DNA from: Palsa-504 sp963822765
GTDB lineage: Bacteria > Actinomycetota > Actinomycetes > Streptosporangiales > Streptosporangiaceae
Direction: 5' to 3'
NCBI GenBank assembly: GCA_963822765.1
Contig: CAWGJL010000050.1
Location: 124,001 to 188,000 of the forward strand
Length of the DNA stretch: 64,000 nt
Shown: positions 27,362 to 38,300 of the stretch, piece after piece
Layout of the letters: the number at the start of each line of letters is the position of its first letter
Position numbering within the stretch: the stretch's first letter is position 1
Position numbers and translations under genes: made by a program
Notes under the pieces: generated by a model
Told to the model about the DNA's origin: nothing
The model's input: the letters and a program-made list of their open reading frames with translations, nothing else
The model's database searches: none

Positions 27362-28201
27362 TCAGCCTTCGCGGCCCGGGAGCGGGACGCCTTGCTCACG
27401 CAGGTAGTCCCGGACGGCTTGTTCCAGGCGGGACGGCCATCCGATGCCGTTGCGCGCGGCGATCGGCGGGGCCTCGCGAAAGAACACGGCGAACGTCGCT
27501 TCGCGTGCCGCCAGCACCGAGCCCGAGACGGCCGGCCGCCGGGCAGGCCCGACAGGACCTGACGCTGGGCGCGCGGTCAGCCTGAAGCTCCACTGCTTCG
27601 GGCCGGTCGGCGGCGCCGCGCTTGTTCGACTCGGCGAACAGCTGGTAAAGGAACATCTGGACCTGCTGCACCGCCACCACGCCGAGCAGCCAGTCGTCAC
27701 GGACGAGCACGGCCGGGAAGTTCGCCGCCTGCCGCAGCGTCTCCTCGATCAGGTACGTGAGCACCGCCGGGTCCGGCGGCGGATCGTCGGGCGGCGGGAT
27801 CAGCTTGTCCAGCCCGTCGCGGTCGAAGACGACAAGTCGCCTGGTCAGGGACGTAGCCGGTAGCTTGCTGACCGGCTCGGCGATGACGTCGAAGACGCTC
27901 GCACGCCGGGGTCAGCGCGTAAAGGCTGCCCGCCGCAAGCGGGCGCGCGGTGAGCGCCGGCGTGATCGCCGCCAGCCAGTCCGGCCACGATGCGGCGAAG
28001 CCGTCGAAGCCGTCGTCCGCGATCGCGACCGAGATGTCCAGATCGGACGCCGCGTCCGCCTGGCCGCGCGCCAGCGCGCCGTGCAGCCACATCGCGCGGA
28101 CCCGTCCTGTCCGCCTCGAACACGGCCGCCGCCCGGTCGAACAGCGGGCCGTAGCCCTCTGGAAGGGCCGCGAGCGCGGCGGCCGGCCGATCACCATGCA
28201 C
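27362..28201 (-). pseudogene. Nucleotidyltransferase-domain protein, multiply frameshifted
   Basis: Reading across three frames recovers one protein of about 280 residues. It starts MHGDRPAAALAALPEGYG, contains the polymerase-beta-like WLHGALARGQADAASDLDISV metal motif, a middle VFDVIAEPVSKLP stretch, a helical TYLIEETLRQAANFPAV segment and a C-terminus with AVRDYLREQGVPLPG. Frame breaks fall near 28110, 27900 and 27590. Three breaks in 840 bases exceed the rate in the rest of the window, so real decay is more likely here than sequencing error alone. The family includes minimal nucleotidyltransferases of toxin-antitoxin (MNT/HEPN) and antibiotic-modifying types. Confidence 0.65.
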
Positions 28202-28319
28202 CTCCAGGGACAGGAACCGTCACCGTTTCCGGTAATTGGCCTTACGACCAGGATTATCCCGGATGGCTGCGTGGCGACGCGCCCGGCGGGCCTGCAGATC
28301 TGAGGGAACCACCGCGAAA

Positions 28320-28341
28320 TGTCGGTGGCGTCTGCTGGAAT
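28320..28341 (+). promoter_or_regulatory. PafBC-type DNA-damage promoter of adnA
   Basis: TGTCGGTG, 8 bases, TGGAAT, matching the LexA-independent RecA-NDp/PafBC promoter pattern TGTCRGTG-N8-TANNNT of mycobacteria except for the second base of the -10. The start codon is about 8 bases after the -10, so translation is probably leaderless. Confidence 0.7.
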
Positions 28342-28349
28342 CGACAGTG

Positions 28350-31300
28350 ATGGAGCAAGCCCGCGCGCCCGCGTACCGCCTGGTCCGCCGGCCCGTGCCG
28401 GCGGCCCCGGCGGCACGCCTGGACGAGGCGCAGCAGGCCGTGGTGGATCACCCCGGCGGTCCCCTGCTGGTGCTGGCGGGCCCCGGGACGGGCAAGACGA
28501 CCACCATCGTGGCCGCGGTCGCGGACCGGATCGAGCGGCGCGGCCTGGACCCCGAGCGCGTGCTCGTGCTCACCTTCAGCCGCAAGGCCGCGGCGGAGCT
28601 CCGCGAGCGGATCACCGCCCGGCTGCGGCGGACCACCCGCGAGCCGCTGGCCATGACCTTCCACAGCTACGCCTATGCGCTGGCCCGCCGGGAGTTCGTG
28701 CTCGCCGGTGACGAGCCGCCCAGGCTCCTGTCGGCGCCCGAGCAGCTGCTCGAGGTGCGCCGCATGCTGCGCGGCGAGGCCCAGGACGGCGGGTCCCGCT
28801 GGCCCGAGGCGCTGCGGCCCGCCCTGGCCACCCGCGGGTTCGCCGAGGAGGTCCGCGACCTGCTGCTGCGCGCGGCCGAGCGCGGCCTGGACGGCCGCGG
28901 GCTGGGCCAGCTCGGCAAGCAGCGGGGCCGCGACGACTGGATGGCCGCCGCCGCGTTCCTGGACCGGTACGCGGCCCGCTTCGACCTGGCCCCGGTCCCG
29001 GCCTACGACTACGCGGAGATCGTCCGCATCGCCGCCGCCCTGCTCACCCGCGAGGAGATCAGGCAGCGCGAGCGCGCCGCGTACGACGTGGTGTTCGTCG
29101 ATGAATACCAGGACAGCGACCCGGCCCAGGAGTCGCTGCTGCTCGCGCTGGCCGGCGACGGCCGCGAGCTGATCGCGGTCGGCGACCCGGATCAGTCCAT
29201 CTACGAGTTCCGCGGCGCCGATGTGCGCGCGCTCACCGAGTTCGGCGAGCGGTTCCGCACCGCGGCCGGCCAGCCCGCGCCCGTCATCGCCCTGCAGACC
29301 TGCCGCCGCAGCGGCGAAACACTGCTCAAAGCGTCCCGCCGGGTGGCCCGGCGGCTGCCGCGCGGGCCCATCGGCCACCGCGACCTGATCGCCGGGAACC
29401 CCGCGGCGGGCGAGGTCCGCATCCTCATCGCGGACAGCTCCACCCAGGAGGCGGCCCTGGTCGCCGACACGCTGCGCCGCGCTCACCTGGCCGACGGCGT
29501 GCCCTGGTCCTCGATGGCGGTCCTGGTCCGGTCCGCGGCCCGGCAGGTGCCGCTGCTGCGCCGGGCGCTGAACGTCGCCGGGATCCCGGTCACCGTGGCC
29601 GGCGACGAGCTGCCGCTCGCCGACGAGCCGGGCACCCGGCCGCTGCTCATGCTGCTCCGCTGCGCGCTGCGGCCGGCCATGCTCGACGAGCAGACCGCGG
29701 CCGAGCTGCTCTGCGGCCCGCTCGGCGGCACCGATGCCCTGGGCCTGCGCCGCCTGCGCCGGTCCCTCGGGCTGCTGGCCGAGGCGGCGGGTGACCGGGC
29801 CCGGGGCGGCGCCGACCTGCTCGCCGAGGCCCTGCTCAGCCCGCGGGACCTGGTCGCGCTGCCGGACAGCGTGGCCGGCCCGGCCCGGCAGGTGGCCCGG
29901 CTGCTCGCGGTGGCCAAGACCGCGATCAAGGCCGGCGGCAACGCCGAGGACGTGCTCTGGGCCATCTGGGATGCGTCGGGGCTGGCCCCGCAGTGGCAGC
30001 AGGCCTCCGCGGCGGGCGGCGCGGCCGGGGCGGCCGCGGACCGCGACCTGGACGCCGTGCTGGCCCTGTTCGACAAGGCCGCGCACTTCGCCGACACCAT
30101 GCCGCCGGGCTCGCCGGGCCTGTTCGCGGACAGCCTGGCCGGGCAGGAGATCGTCGGCGACACGCTGGCCGAGCGGGCCGTCCGCGACGACTGCGTCCGG
30201 GTCCTGACCGCGCACCGGTCCAAGGGCCTGGAGTGGGACGTGGTGGTGGTCGCGGGCGTGCAGGAGGAAAGCTGGCCGGACCTGCGGCTGCGCGGATCGG
30301 TGCTGGGCGCGGGGGAGCTTGCCGAAGCCGCCCGGCCCGGCGACACCTTCGGCCGGGGCCAGGGCGCGGACGTGGATGCCGCGATGCTGGCCGCCAAGCT
30401 GCTGGCCGAGGAGCGCCGGCTGTTCTACGTGGCGGTCACGCGGGCCCGGCGGCGGCTGGTGGTCACCGCCGCGGGCGGCGAGCCCGACCCACTTCGGCTG
30501 GCGACCTGCGGCCGTCCCGGTTCCTGACCGAGCTGGCCGGCGACGACGTGCCGATCGAGCGGGTCGGCGGCGGCCACGGGGCGCACCGCTGGCTGTCCAT
30601 GCCGGCCCTGGTCGCCGACCTGCGCCGGGCCGCCGCCGAAACCGGCCGTCCGCTCGCCGTCCGCCAGGCCGCGGCCGCCCAGCTGGCCGGGCTGGCCGCC
30701 GCCGGGGTCCGCGCCGCGCACCCGCGCGACTGGTACGCGCTGACCGAGCTGTCGGACGCCGGCTCGATCGTGGCCGGCGGCGAGACCGTCCGGCTGTCAC
30801 CGTCCCAGGTCGAGTCGTTCACCCGGTGCGGGCTGCGCTGGCTGCTCGAGGCCGCGGTCGGCGCCGGGCGCTCGGACGTCCTGCGCCACCTGGGCACGGT
30901 CATTCACGCCGCCGCCGTGCTGGCCGCCTCCGGGGCGACCGAGCAGCAGGTATCGGAGCGGATCGACGAGATCTGGCACCACCTGGACTTCGGCAGCGCC
31001 TGGTACAGCGCCAAGCAGCGGTCCCTGGCCGAGCGCATGGTGCGCAAGTTCCTCGACTGGCACGCGGCCAACCCCCGCGACCTGGTCGCGGTGGAGGAGT
31101 CCCTCAAGGTCCGGATCGGCCAGGTGGAGATCACCGGCCGGGTCGACCGGCTGGAGTCCGACGACCAGGGCCGGGCGGTGGTGGTCGACCTGAAGACCGG
31201 GGCCAGCGCGCCGCGCGAGGACGAGCTGGACCGGCACCCCCAGCTCGGCGTGTACCAGCTGGCCGTGCTGCTCGGCGCGTTCGAGCAGTACGGCCTGTCC

Positions 31301-31546
31301 GAGCCGGGCGGCGCGGAGCTGGTCCAGGTCGGCAAGGCGTCCGGCGTGACCTTGCGGGCCAAGGTCCAGCGGCAGGGCACGCTGGCCGACGACCCGGAGC
31401 CGGGCTGGGCCAAGGACCTGGTCGAGACCGTCGCGGCCGGCATGGCCGGCCCGGTCTTCCGGGCCCGGGTCAACCCCGGCTGCCGGACCTGCCCGGTCGC
31501 CTCCTGCTGCCCGGTCAACCCCGACGGCGAGCAGGTCACGCCCTGA
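28350..31546 (+). CDS. adnA: AdnA-like UvrD helicase-RecB nuclease, one frame disruption
   Basis: About 1065 residues if read through a frame break at 30486-30491. The N-terminal UvrD motor has Walker A GPGTGKT (Lys49), FSRKAAAEL, VFVDEYQDSD and the late motif VAVTRARRRL. The C-terminal part is a RecB-family nuclease: VVVDLKTG with QLGVYQLAV, plus a cysteine set (FTRCGLRW and GCRTCPVASCC) suited to a 4Fe-4S staple. AdnA works with AdnB in double-strand break end resection in Actinobacteria. The break looks like one missing base and splits motor from nuclease if real. It overlaps the convergent phosphatase gene by 11 bases. Confidence 0.88.
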
Positions 31547-32342
31547 GGGCCCGGTAGTCCCGGCCGGCGGGCAGGTCCCGGACCAGGTCGAGCAGGGCGT
31601 CGTGGATATGGCCGTTGCTGGCCAGGACGGTGCCGTCGCCGGACAGCACGTCGTGGCCGGCCAGGTCCGTCACGCGGCCGCCGGCCTTCGCCACCAGGAG
31701 GGGCATCGGCGCGATGTCCTCGTAGCCCATGGGCAACCCGGCGATGATCATGGCGTCGGTCAGCCCGGCGGCCACGCCCGAGGTCCCCTTCGTGTGCGGG
31801 AAGAGCCACACCTCGCGGTGCAGCGTCACGAGCAGATCTTCGGACCAGGTGGCCGAATTGATCATTTCCACCGCCGCGCCGCGGTGCCGCCGGGTCTCGC
31901 TGACGGTGATCCGCCGCGGCGGCCCGTCGCCGGCCCGATGCCAGGCGCCCCGGCCGCGGGCCGCGTAGAACACCTCCTGGCCCATCGGATAGCTGATGAC
32001 GCTGACCGCGCCGCCCTCGGCGTCCTCGACCGCCAGCAAGATGTTGAACGTCGGGATGCGCCGCGCGAATGACGAGGTGCCGTTGACCGGGTCGATGACC
32101 CAGCGCCGGCCGGTGGTCCCGGGCGTCTCCGCTAGTTCCTCCCCGAACACGCCGTCACCGGGGAACCGCGTGGCGATCAGCGACCGGACCAGCTCCTCCG
32201 CCTCGACGTCCGCCGGCGTCACCTCGGTGCCGTCCGTCTTGATCCTGACCGGCGCCCCTTCGAGGAAGCGCCGGGCGGTCAGGCGGCTGGCCGCGTCGGC
32301 GATCTCCAAGACGGCCGCCAGCAGTTCATTGTCGACGTCCAT
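31536..32342 (-). CDS. Inositol monophosphatase-family protein
   Basis: The 268-residue protein has the IMPase markers GEELAE, VIDPVNGTSSF and GYEDIAPMPLLVAKAGG. The second aspartate of the usual DPxDGT metal motif is asparagine here (GAC to AAC would explain it), removing a metal ligand, so activity may be changed or lost. The family covers inositol-1-phosphatase, histidinol-phosphatase and related enzymes. It sits on the minus strand between adnA and adnB, which normally adjoin. Confidence 0.82.
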   Translation of the reverse strand: MDVDNELLAAVLEIADAASRLTARRFLEGAPVRIKTDGTEVTPADVEAEELVRSLIATRFPGDGVFGEELAETPGTTGRRWVIDPVNGTSSFARRIPTFNILLAVEDAEGGAVSVISYPMGQEVFYAARGRGAWHRAGDGPPRRITVSETRRHRGAAVEMINSATWSEDLLVTLHREVWLFPHTKGTSGVAAGLTDAMIIAGLPMGYEDIAPMPLLVAKAGGRVTDLAGHDVLSGDGTVLASNGHIHDALLDLVRDLPAGRDYRALRA

Positions 32343-32381
32343 AGCCTTATCCTGCTAGTGCGCCGCGCCCCTGTCAGCCGG

Positions 32382-33776
32382 TCACGAGGCGGCGGCGGAC
32401 TCCAGTCCGGCCAGCGCCTCGCGGGCCTGGTGCTCGATGGGCGGGGGTACGTCGTCCAGGGCCAGCACGTGCCGGAGCGCCTTGCCGTAGGCGACATCGA
32501 AGGCCTCGGCTTCCGGCACGGCGACGTCCGGGATCACTCCGGTGCCTTGCCAGTTCGTCCCGGTAATCGGGTTGATGGAGCGCGCGAACGGGATGCCGAT
32601 ATGCACGGCGCCGCTGATCGGGAACGGCCGGGTCGGGTGGGCACCGCCGCCTGTGGTCTCGCCGATCAGCTCGGCCCGCCCCAGGGCCTGCAGGTTGTAG
32701 CAGAACTCCTCGCCGCCGGAGAACGTGTGGCCGCTGATCAGCACGTAGACCGGGCGGTCGACGTAGCGGGTGCCCGGGAGGTATGGCAGGGTCCAGAACT
32801 GCCTGGTCTCACCGGTATCGGCGTGGTAGATGTCGTTGAGGTGGATCGGCTTCTCATCCAGCAGGTAGCTGCACCAGTAGAGCACTCCCTCCGGTGCGCC
32901 GCCCCCGTTGTGCCTCAGGTCGAGGATGAGCGCGTACGTCCCGGCGACGAGCTCCATCGCCGCGGTGATGGCCGGGCCGGCGTTGGCCGGGATCGGGACG
33001 CGGCGCACGTCGAGGTAGCCGACGTTGCCGTCCAGCCGCTCCACCCGGCGGATGCCGAAGTTGTCCAGCCGCCCCATCTGCCGCATCTTCAGCCGCCTGG
33101 CGTCGCGATCCTGGGGCTCCGGGCCGCGTTCAGGGCCAGGCACCCCGGCCAGGCCCCCAGGCCCAGGGCCACCGCTACCACGCCCGGGCCCAGGTCCTCC
33201 GCCCAGCCGCAGTCGCAGGTGCTTGTCCCCGGTGATGTCCTGCAGGTGGCGAGTGACCAGCTCGGTGAGCGTGATCTCGTCCAGGTTGTCGTATTCGCCG
33301 GCCGCCAGCCTGGCCTCGACCGCGGTGGCGGCCTGCTCGGCGACCTCGGGGAAGACGTAGTTGGTGCGCAGCAGCGACAGGGCAGTGGTCACGATCTCGC
33401 GGCCGGACATCTGCTCGTCGGTCACCGAGCCGTCGTCCGCCATCGTGATTCGCGGAGCGTCGGATCCGGCGCCGGCGAAGGTGAACTCGAGCAGCCGAGC
33501 CGACGGCAGCCGCAGCGAGAGCTCACGCCGCATCGTGTCCATCCCCGCCCGGTGAGCCTCCTGCCAGGTGGCCAGTGCCTGTTCGTAGTCCGCCGGCTCG
33601 TCCGGCGCCGGGACGAACACCCGGACCATCAGCTGTCCCGCCTCGATGGCCGGGTCGTCGCCGTGCTCCAGCAGCACGGCCCGCTCCGCGGTCTCCAGGC
33701 CGAACCGCTCCTTCATGGTGTGGTTGATGACTCGTTCGATCTGATCCTTCTCCGCCCGTTCCACGGTGCCTCCCAT
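32382..33776 (-). CDS. S41-family (IRBP-like) peptidase
   Basis: The ATG at 33776 (MGGTVERAEKDQIE) gives 464 residues; longer starts are possible. An N-terminal helical IRBP-like domain is followed by a Gly/Pro-rich linker (about residues 210-240) and the tail-specific protease core with LILDLRHNGGG, the nucleophile serine in SGHTFSGGEEF and GETTGGGAHP. No signal peptide is visible, so it probably acts in the cytoplasm. It is divergent from the SigE-family gene. Confidence 0.85.
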   Translation of the reverse strand: MGGTVERAEKDQIERVINHTMKERFGLETAERAVLLEHGDDPAIEAGQLMVRVFVPAPDEPADYEQALATWQEAHRAGMDTMRRELSLRLPSARLLEFTFAGAGSDAPRITMADDGSVTDEQMSGREIVTTALSLLRTNYVFPEVAEQAATAVEARLAAGEYDNLDEITLTELVTRHLQDITGDKHLRLRLGGGPGPGRGSGGPGPGGLAGVPGPERGPEPQDRDARRLKMRQMGRLDNFGIRRVERLDGNVGYLDVRRVPIPANAGPAITAAMELVAGTYALILDLRHNGGGAPEGVLYWCSYLLDEKPIHLNDIYHADTGETRQFWTLPYLPGTRYVDRPVYVLISGHTFSGGEEFCYNLQALGRAELIGETTGGGAHPTRPFPISGAVHIGIPFARSINPITGTNWQGTGVIPDVAVPEAEAFDVAYGKALRHVLALDDVPPPIEHQAREALAGLESAAAS

Positions 33777-33819
33777 CCGTGTCACTGTCTCAACGCCCCC
33801 CGCCGGACGCCGGTTCCGA

Positions 33820-33847
33820 GGCAACCTTTCCGCCCGCTGCGCCGTAC
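33820..33847 (+). promoter_or_regulatory. ECF-type promoter before the sigma factor gene
   Basis: GGCAACC (33820-33826), 16 bases, CGTAC (33843-33847), a typical ECF sigma target layout, 29 bases before the sigma factor ATG. It suggests autoregulation. Confidence 0.55.
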
Positions 33848-33876
33848 TTAGTAGGCAGCAGGAGGGAGCCGACCCG

Positions 33877-34422
33877 ATGGAGGCCGAGCGAGCGGTCGCG
33901 GAGCTGGAGCGTTTCCTGGCCGATCGCGGTGATCAGCTGCTGCGCACCGCTGTCCTGCTGGCCGGCAGCCGGGAGGCGGGCGAGGACCTGCTGCAGACGG
34001 GCCTGGAACGGCTGCTCCGGCACTGGGCGGCGATCGACGGCAACCCCGAGGGCTACCTGCGCCGGACTCTGTACCACCTGGCCGCCGACCGCTGGCGCCA
34101 GCAACGCGCCTGGCGCACGCGCCTCCACCTGCTCCGGCCCGGCCTGGAGGCCGCGGTCGCCGATCCGTACACCCAGCTGGACCTGCGTGATTCCCTGGTC
34201 CGGCTGCTCATGAAGCTGCCGCCCCGCCAGCGCGCCGTGATCGTCGCCAGGTACTGGGAGCAGCTCAGCGAGGCCGAGTCGGCGCAGGTCCTGGGCATCT
34301 CGGTCGGCACGGTCAAGTCGTCGGCCGCGCGCGGGCTGCGCACGCTGCGCGAACTCAGCGAAGCCAGCCGCGACCCGCGGGGCGCCACCGACACCGAACG
34401 AGCATGGGGACACGCGACATGA
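33877..34422 (+). CDS. SigE-family RNA polymerase sigma factor (ECF)
   Basis: GGAGGGAG precedes the ATG, giving 181 residues. Region 2 spans about residues 10-80 (LLRTAVLLAGSREAGEDLLQ, then YLRRTLYHLAADRWR) and region 4 about 115-165 with LPPRQRAVIVARYWEQLSE and GISVGTVKSSAARGL. The family regulates small stress or envelope regulons in Actinobacteria. The stop codon overlaps the next start in ATGA, so the membrane protein that follows is translationally coupled and is probably its partner. Confidence 0.92.
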   Translation: MEAERAVAELERFLADRGDQLLRTAVLLAGSREAGEDLLQTGLERLLRHWAAIDGNPEGYLRRTLYHLAADRWRQQRAWRTRLHLLRPGLEAAVADPYTQLDLRDSLVRLLMKLPPRQRAVIVARYWEQLSEAESAQVLGISVGTVKSSAARGLRTLRELSEASRDPRGATDTERAWGHAT

Positions 34423-35269
34423 ATACCGATCTGGAAACCCAGCTGAGCGCGGACATGGCCCGGTTCACGCTGGGCATCCGGGTTCCTCCGGACCTAGCCC
34501 GCCAGGCCTGCCGACGCAACCGCCGGCGCCGGGCCACGCTCCGTGCCGCGATAGCGTCCGGCACCACGGCCGCGCTGATCGTCGCCGTCGCGGTCGCCGG
34601 GGTGGCCGGCGTCTTCACCTCGACCGCCAGGCTGCCGATCCTGACCACCGCGTACGTGGTCAAGCAGATCGACAAGGCCCTGGCGCCCGCCAATGTGGCC
34701 ACCTTGATCGGGGTCACCCGGGCTGGCCCGGTACCGGGTCACAAGCCGGGCGAGCTCATCAGCCCGTCGGCCCTGCTGGGCCCGGCCTGCACCGGTTCGA
34801 CGATGCTGAGCTGGACATACGGCGAGACCTGGAAACTCTCCGCATACGATGCCGACGGCCGGCACCTGTACGACTTGAGGACCTCGGCGACCAGAAGCTC
34901 GGTGCAAGAGACAAGAGGTGATCTACTGCAACCGCACGTGGTGGGCCGGCACCAAGCCGAGGGTCGAACAGCGGGGGCGGTTCCGGCATCGACTGGCCCG
35001 CCCAGATTCGTTCCGCGCTGTCCGCGGGCATCTACCGCGTAGCGGGCTCCCAGCTGGTTGACGGAGTCAAGACGATCAAACTGAACGAAGGCCCGACGCT
35101 GCCCAGCCTGACGTTGTGGGTGAGCCCGGTGACCTACCTGCCGGTCCGGATCATCTCGGGGCCGTTGCAGCTCGACTACCAGTGGCTGCCGCCGACCCCG
35201 GCCAACCTGGCCCTGCTGGGCCTGCCGGTCCCGGCCGGCTTCAAGCAGGTGCCACCGCCCAACATGTAA
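34419..35269 (+). CDS. Sigma-linked single-pass membrane protein (CU044_5270-like), frame disrupted
   Basis: It begins MNTDLETQLSADMARF, has a cytoplasmic basic stretch (ACRRNRRRRATLR), one membrane helix (about residues 47-70) and an extracellular domain. The correct frame is lost near 34915 and again near 34990; conserved-looking sequence (GIDWPAQIRSALSAGIYRV and onward) runs to a TAA at 35267-35269. Proteins of this layout commonly follow SigE-family genes and may act as anti-sigma factors or sensors. The ATGA overlap with the sigma gene supports this, but no zinc-binding anti-sigma motif is seen. Confidence 0.65.
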
Positions 35270-35287
35270 CCCCGACCGGCCGCGGAA

Positions 35288-35309
35288 TGTCAGTGGTCTC
35301 TGCTGGAAT
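35288..35309 (+). promoter_or_regulatory. PafBC-type DNA-damage promoter of adnB
   Basis: TGTCAGTG, 8 bases, TGGAAT. Nearly the same 22-base block precedes adnA. The GTG start is 6 bases after the -10, again leaderless. Confidence 0.72.
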
Positions 35310-35315
35310 GCTCTA

Positions 35316-38300
35316 GTGAGCACGGTCAGCTACAGCCCGGTCCAGCTGGCCCGGCTGCTGCGGGTGCCCGAGCCCACCCCGGAGCAGGCCGCGGTGATCG
35401 CGGCGCCGCTCGGGCCGCTCGCGGTGGTGGCCGGCGCGGGGTCGGGCAAGAGCGAGACGATGGCGGCCCGGCTGGTCTGGCTGGTGGCCAACGGGATGGT
35501 GCGCCCGGACCGGGTACTCGGGCTCACCTTCACCAGGAAGGCCGCCGCCGAGTTCGCCGACCGGGTGCGCTCCCGGCTGGAACGGCTGCGCCGGGCAGGC
35601 CTGGCCGAAACCGGGCCGGCCAGCGCCGACGACCCGCAGGACCCGTTCGCCGGCGATCCGGTGATCGGCACCTATCACGCCTACGCCGGGCGCCTGGTCG
35701 GTGACAACGCCCTGCGCGAGGGGCTCGAGCCGTCCATGCGGCTGATCACGCCCGCCCTGTCCTGGCAGCTGGCGGCGTCGATCGTGGCCGCCTACAACGG
35801 GCCCATGGACGAGATCATCTGGACCCCGCAGACGGTGACCGCGGCCGTGCTCGAGCTGGCCGGCGACCTGTCCGAGCACCTGCGCGAGACCGGCGACGTC
35901 ACCGCGGTGGGCCGCTGGCTCACCGCCGAGCTCGGGGCGTTGCCGGGGCGGGTACCCGGGTCCGTTCGGAAAATTATCGAAACCCAGCGGGCGCGTGAGC
36001 AGCTGCTCCCGCTGGTCGAGCGGTACGTCAGCGCCAAGGCGGCCCGCGAGGTCCTCGACCACGGCGATCAGGTCGCGCTGGCGGCGCGGATCGCCAGCCG
36101 GCACCCGGAGGTGGCCGCGGCCGAGCGGGCCCGTTACCACGTGGTGCTGCTTGATGAGTACCAGGACACCAGCCACGCCCAGCTGGTCCTGCTGCGGTCG
36201 CTGTTCGGCGGCGGGCACCCGGTCACCGCGGTCGGCGACCCGTGCCAGTCCATCTACGGCTGGCGCGGCGCCAGCGCGGGCAACCTGAGCCGGTTCAAAG
36301 CGGAGTTCCCGGTGGTCGCGCGGATGCGGCCGTTCGGGGCCTCGGCGCCCAGCGGTCCCGCCCCCGTGCTCACCCTGTCCACCAGCTTCCGGAACGCCGC
36401 CCGGGTCCTCGACGCCGCGGCGGTGGTCCAGGAGGAGCTCCGCTACGAGGCGCCCGACGTGCCCCGGCTGGTGTCCGGGCCGGACCGCGGTGAGCGCGGC
36501 GCGGTCGCCTGCGCGCTGCTGGACACGGTGACCGCCGAGGCCGGCTGGGTCGCCGGGCAGATCGCCAGCCTGCTTTCCCGGGAGCCCGGCCAGGCCCCCG
36601 ACGGCCTGCCCTGGCCCGACAACAGGACGGCCGGGGTGCGCCCGTCCGACGTCGCGGTGCTGTGCCGCAAACGGTCCCAGTTCGTCGCGCTGCGGCAGGC
36701 CATCGAGGCCCGCGGCATCCCGGTCGAGGTGGTCGGCCTGGGCGGGCTGCTGGTGGTGCCCGAGGTCCAGGACGTGGTCGCCACCCTGCGGGTGCTGCAC
36801 GACGCGGGCGCGTCGGACGCGCTGGCCCGCCTGCTCACCGGGCCGCGCTGGCGGATCGGCCCGCGCGACCTGGTCGCCCTCGGCCGCCGCGCCCGGGCCC
36901 TGGTCCGCGGCGAGGGCGACGGCCGCCCGGCCGCTGCCAAGGATCAGGCCGCAAAAGACGCAAAAGCCGCAAACGAAGAGCCGGACCCCGAGGACGCGCT
37001 GGCCGAGGCCGTCACCGACCTGACCGCGGAGACCGGCAGCCTGGTCGAGGCGCTCGACGACCTCGGCGACCCGCAGGCCTACTCACCGGTCGGCTACGCC
37101 CGCATGCACGCCCTGGCCACCGAGCTGCGCCGGCTCCGCGCGCACGTCGGGCGGCCGCTGGCCGACCTGACCGCCGAGGCCGAGCGGGTGCTCGGCCTGG
37201 ACATCGAGGTGGCCGCGCGGCCCGGCGCCGATCCGGTCGCGGCCCGCGCCGACCTGGACGCCTTCACCGACGTGGCCGACGCGTTCACCGGCGAGGGCGC
37301 CGAGCCGACCCTGGGCGCGTTCCTGGCCTACCTGACCGCGGCGCAGCAGGAGGAGTTCGGCCTGGAGACCGGCCGGGTCGGCGAGTCGGACTCGGTCAAG
37401 CTGCTCACCGTGCACGCGGCCAAGGGCCTGCAGTGGCCGGCCGTCTTCGTGCCCGGCCTGGCCCTGGGGGAGCGGTCCCAGGTCTTCCCGGCCCGGCCCC
37501 GGGTCTCCACCCGGTGGACCGACAACCCGCGGCTGATCCCGTTCAGCCTGCGCGGCGACGCGGGCGACCTGCCCGTGCTGCGCGGGCTCGACGCGGCCGC
37601 GCTTGAGGACTTCACCGGCGCCTGCGCGGCCCGGGACCTGGCCGAGGAGCGCCGCCTGATGTACGTGGCCGCCACCCGGGCCGCGTTCTGGCTGGGGTGT
37701 TCTGGTTACTGGTGGGGCGAGGGCGGCACCTGCCGCCTGGGCCCCTCCCCGTTCCTGGAAGAGGTCCGCTCGTCCGGGGTCGCGACCACAAGCGAGTGGG
37801 CAAATGAGCCCGAGCCGGACGCGGAGAACCCGCTGCTGGCCACCGTGGACGAGGCCGACTGGCCGGCCACCCCGGCCGGACGGCACTACGAGGCGGTCCG
37901 CGAGGCCGCGGCCCTGGTGGAAGCGGGGACGACGCCGGAAACAGGCGCGCTCGGCCCCGAGGACCTGGCCCTGGTCCAGGCGTGGCAGCGCGACGCCGGG
38001 CTGCTGCTGGCCGAGCGCGCGCAGCGTCGCGGCGACGGCGCGATCCCGGTCCAGCTGCCCGCCCGGCTGTCGGTCTCGGCGCTGGTCTCGCTGGCCCGCG
38101 ACCCGGCCGAGCTGGCCCGCCAGGTGCGCCGGCCGATGCCCAGGCCGCCCGCCCGGCAGGCCCGCCGGGGCACGGCCTTCCACGAGTGGCTGGAGCAGCG
38201 CTACGGCCAGCAGCGCCTCATCGACGACCTCGACCTGTTCGGCGCGGCCGACGCCAGCGACAGCGACGACCCAGGCGCAGGCCACGGCCCAGGCGCTGGC

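Noticed and set aside
27396..27764. Independent 122-residue protein on the minus strand
   Set aside because: Its first half is the middle of the frameshifted nucleotidyltransferase; the second half is out of frame.
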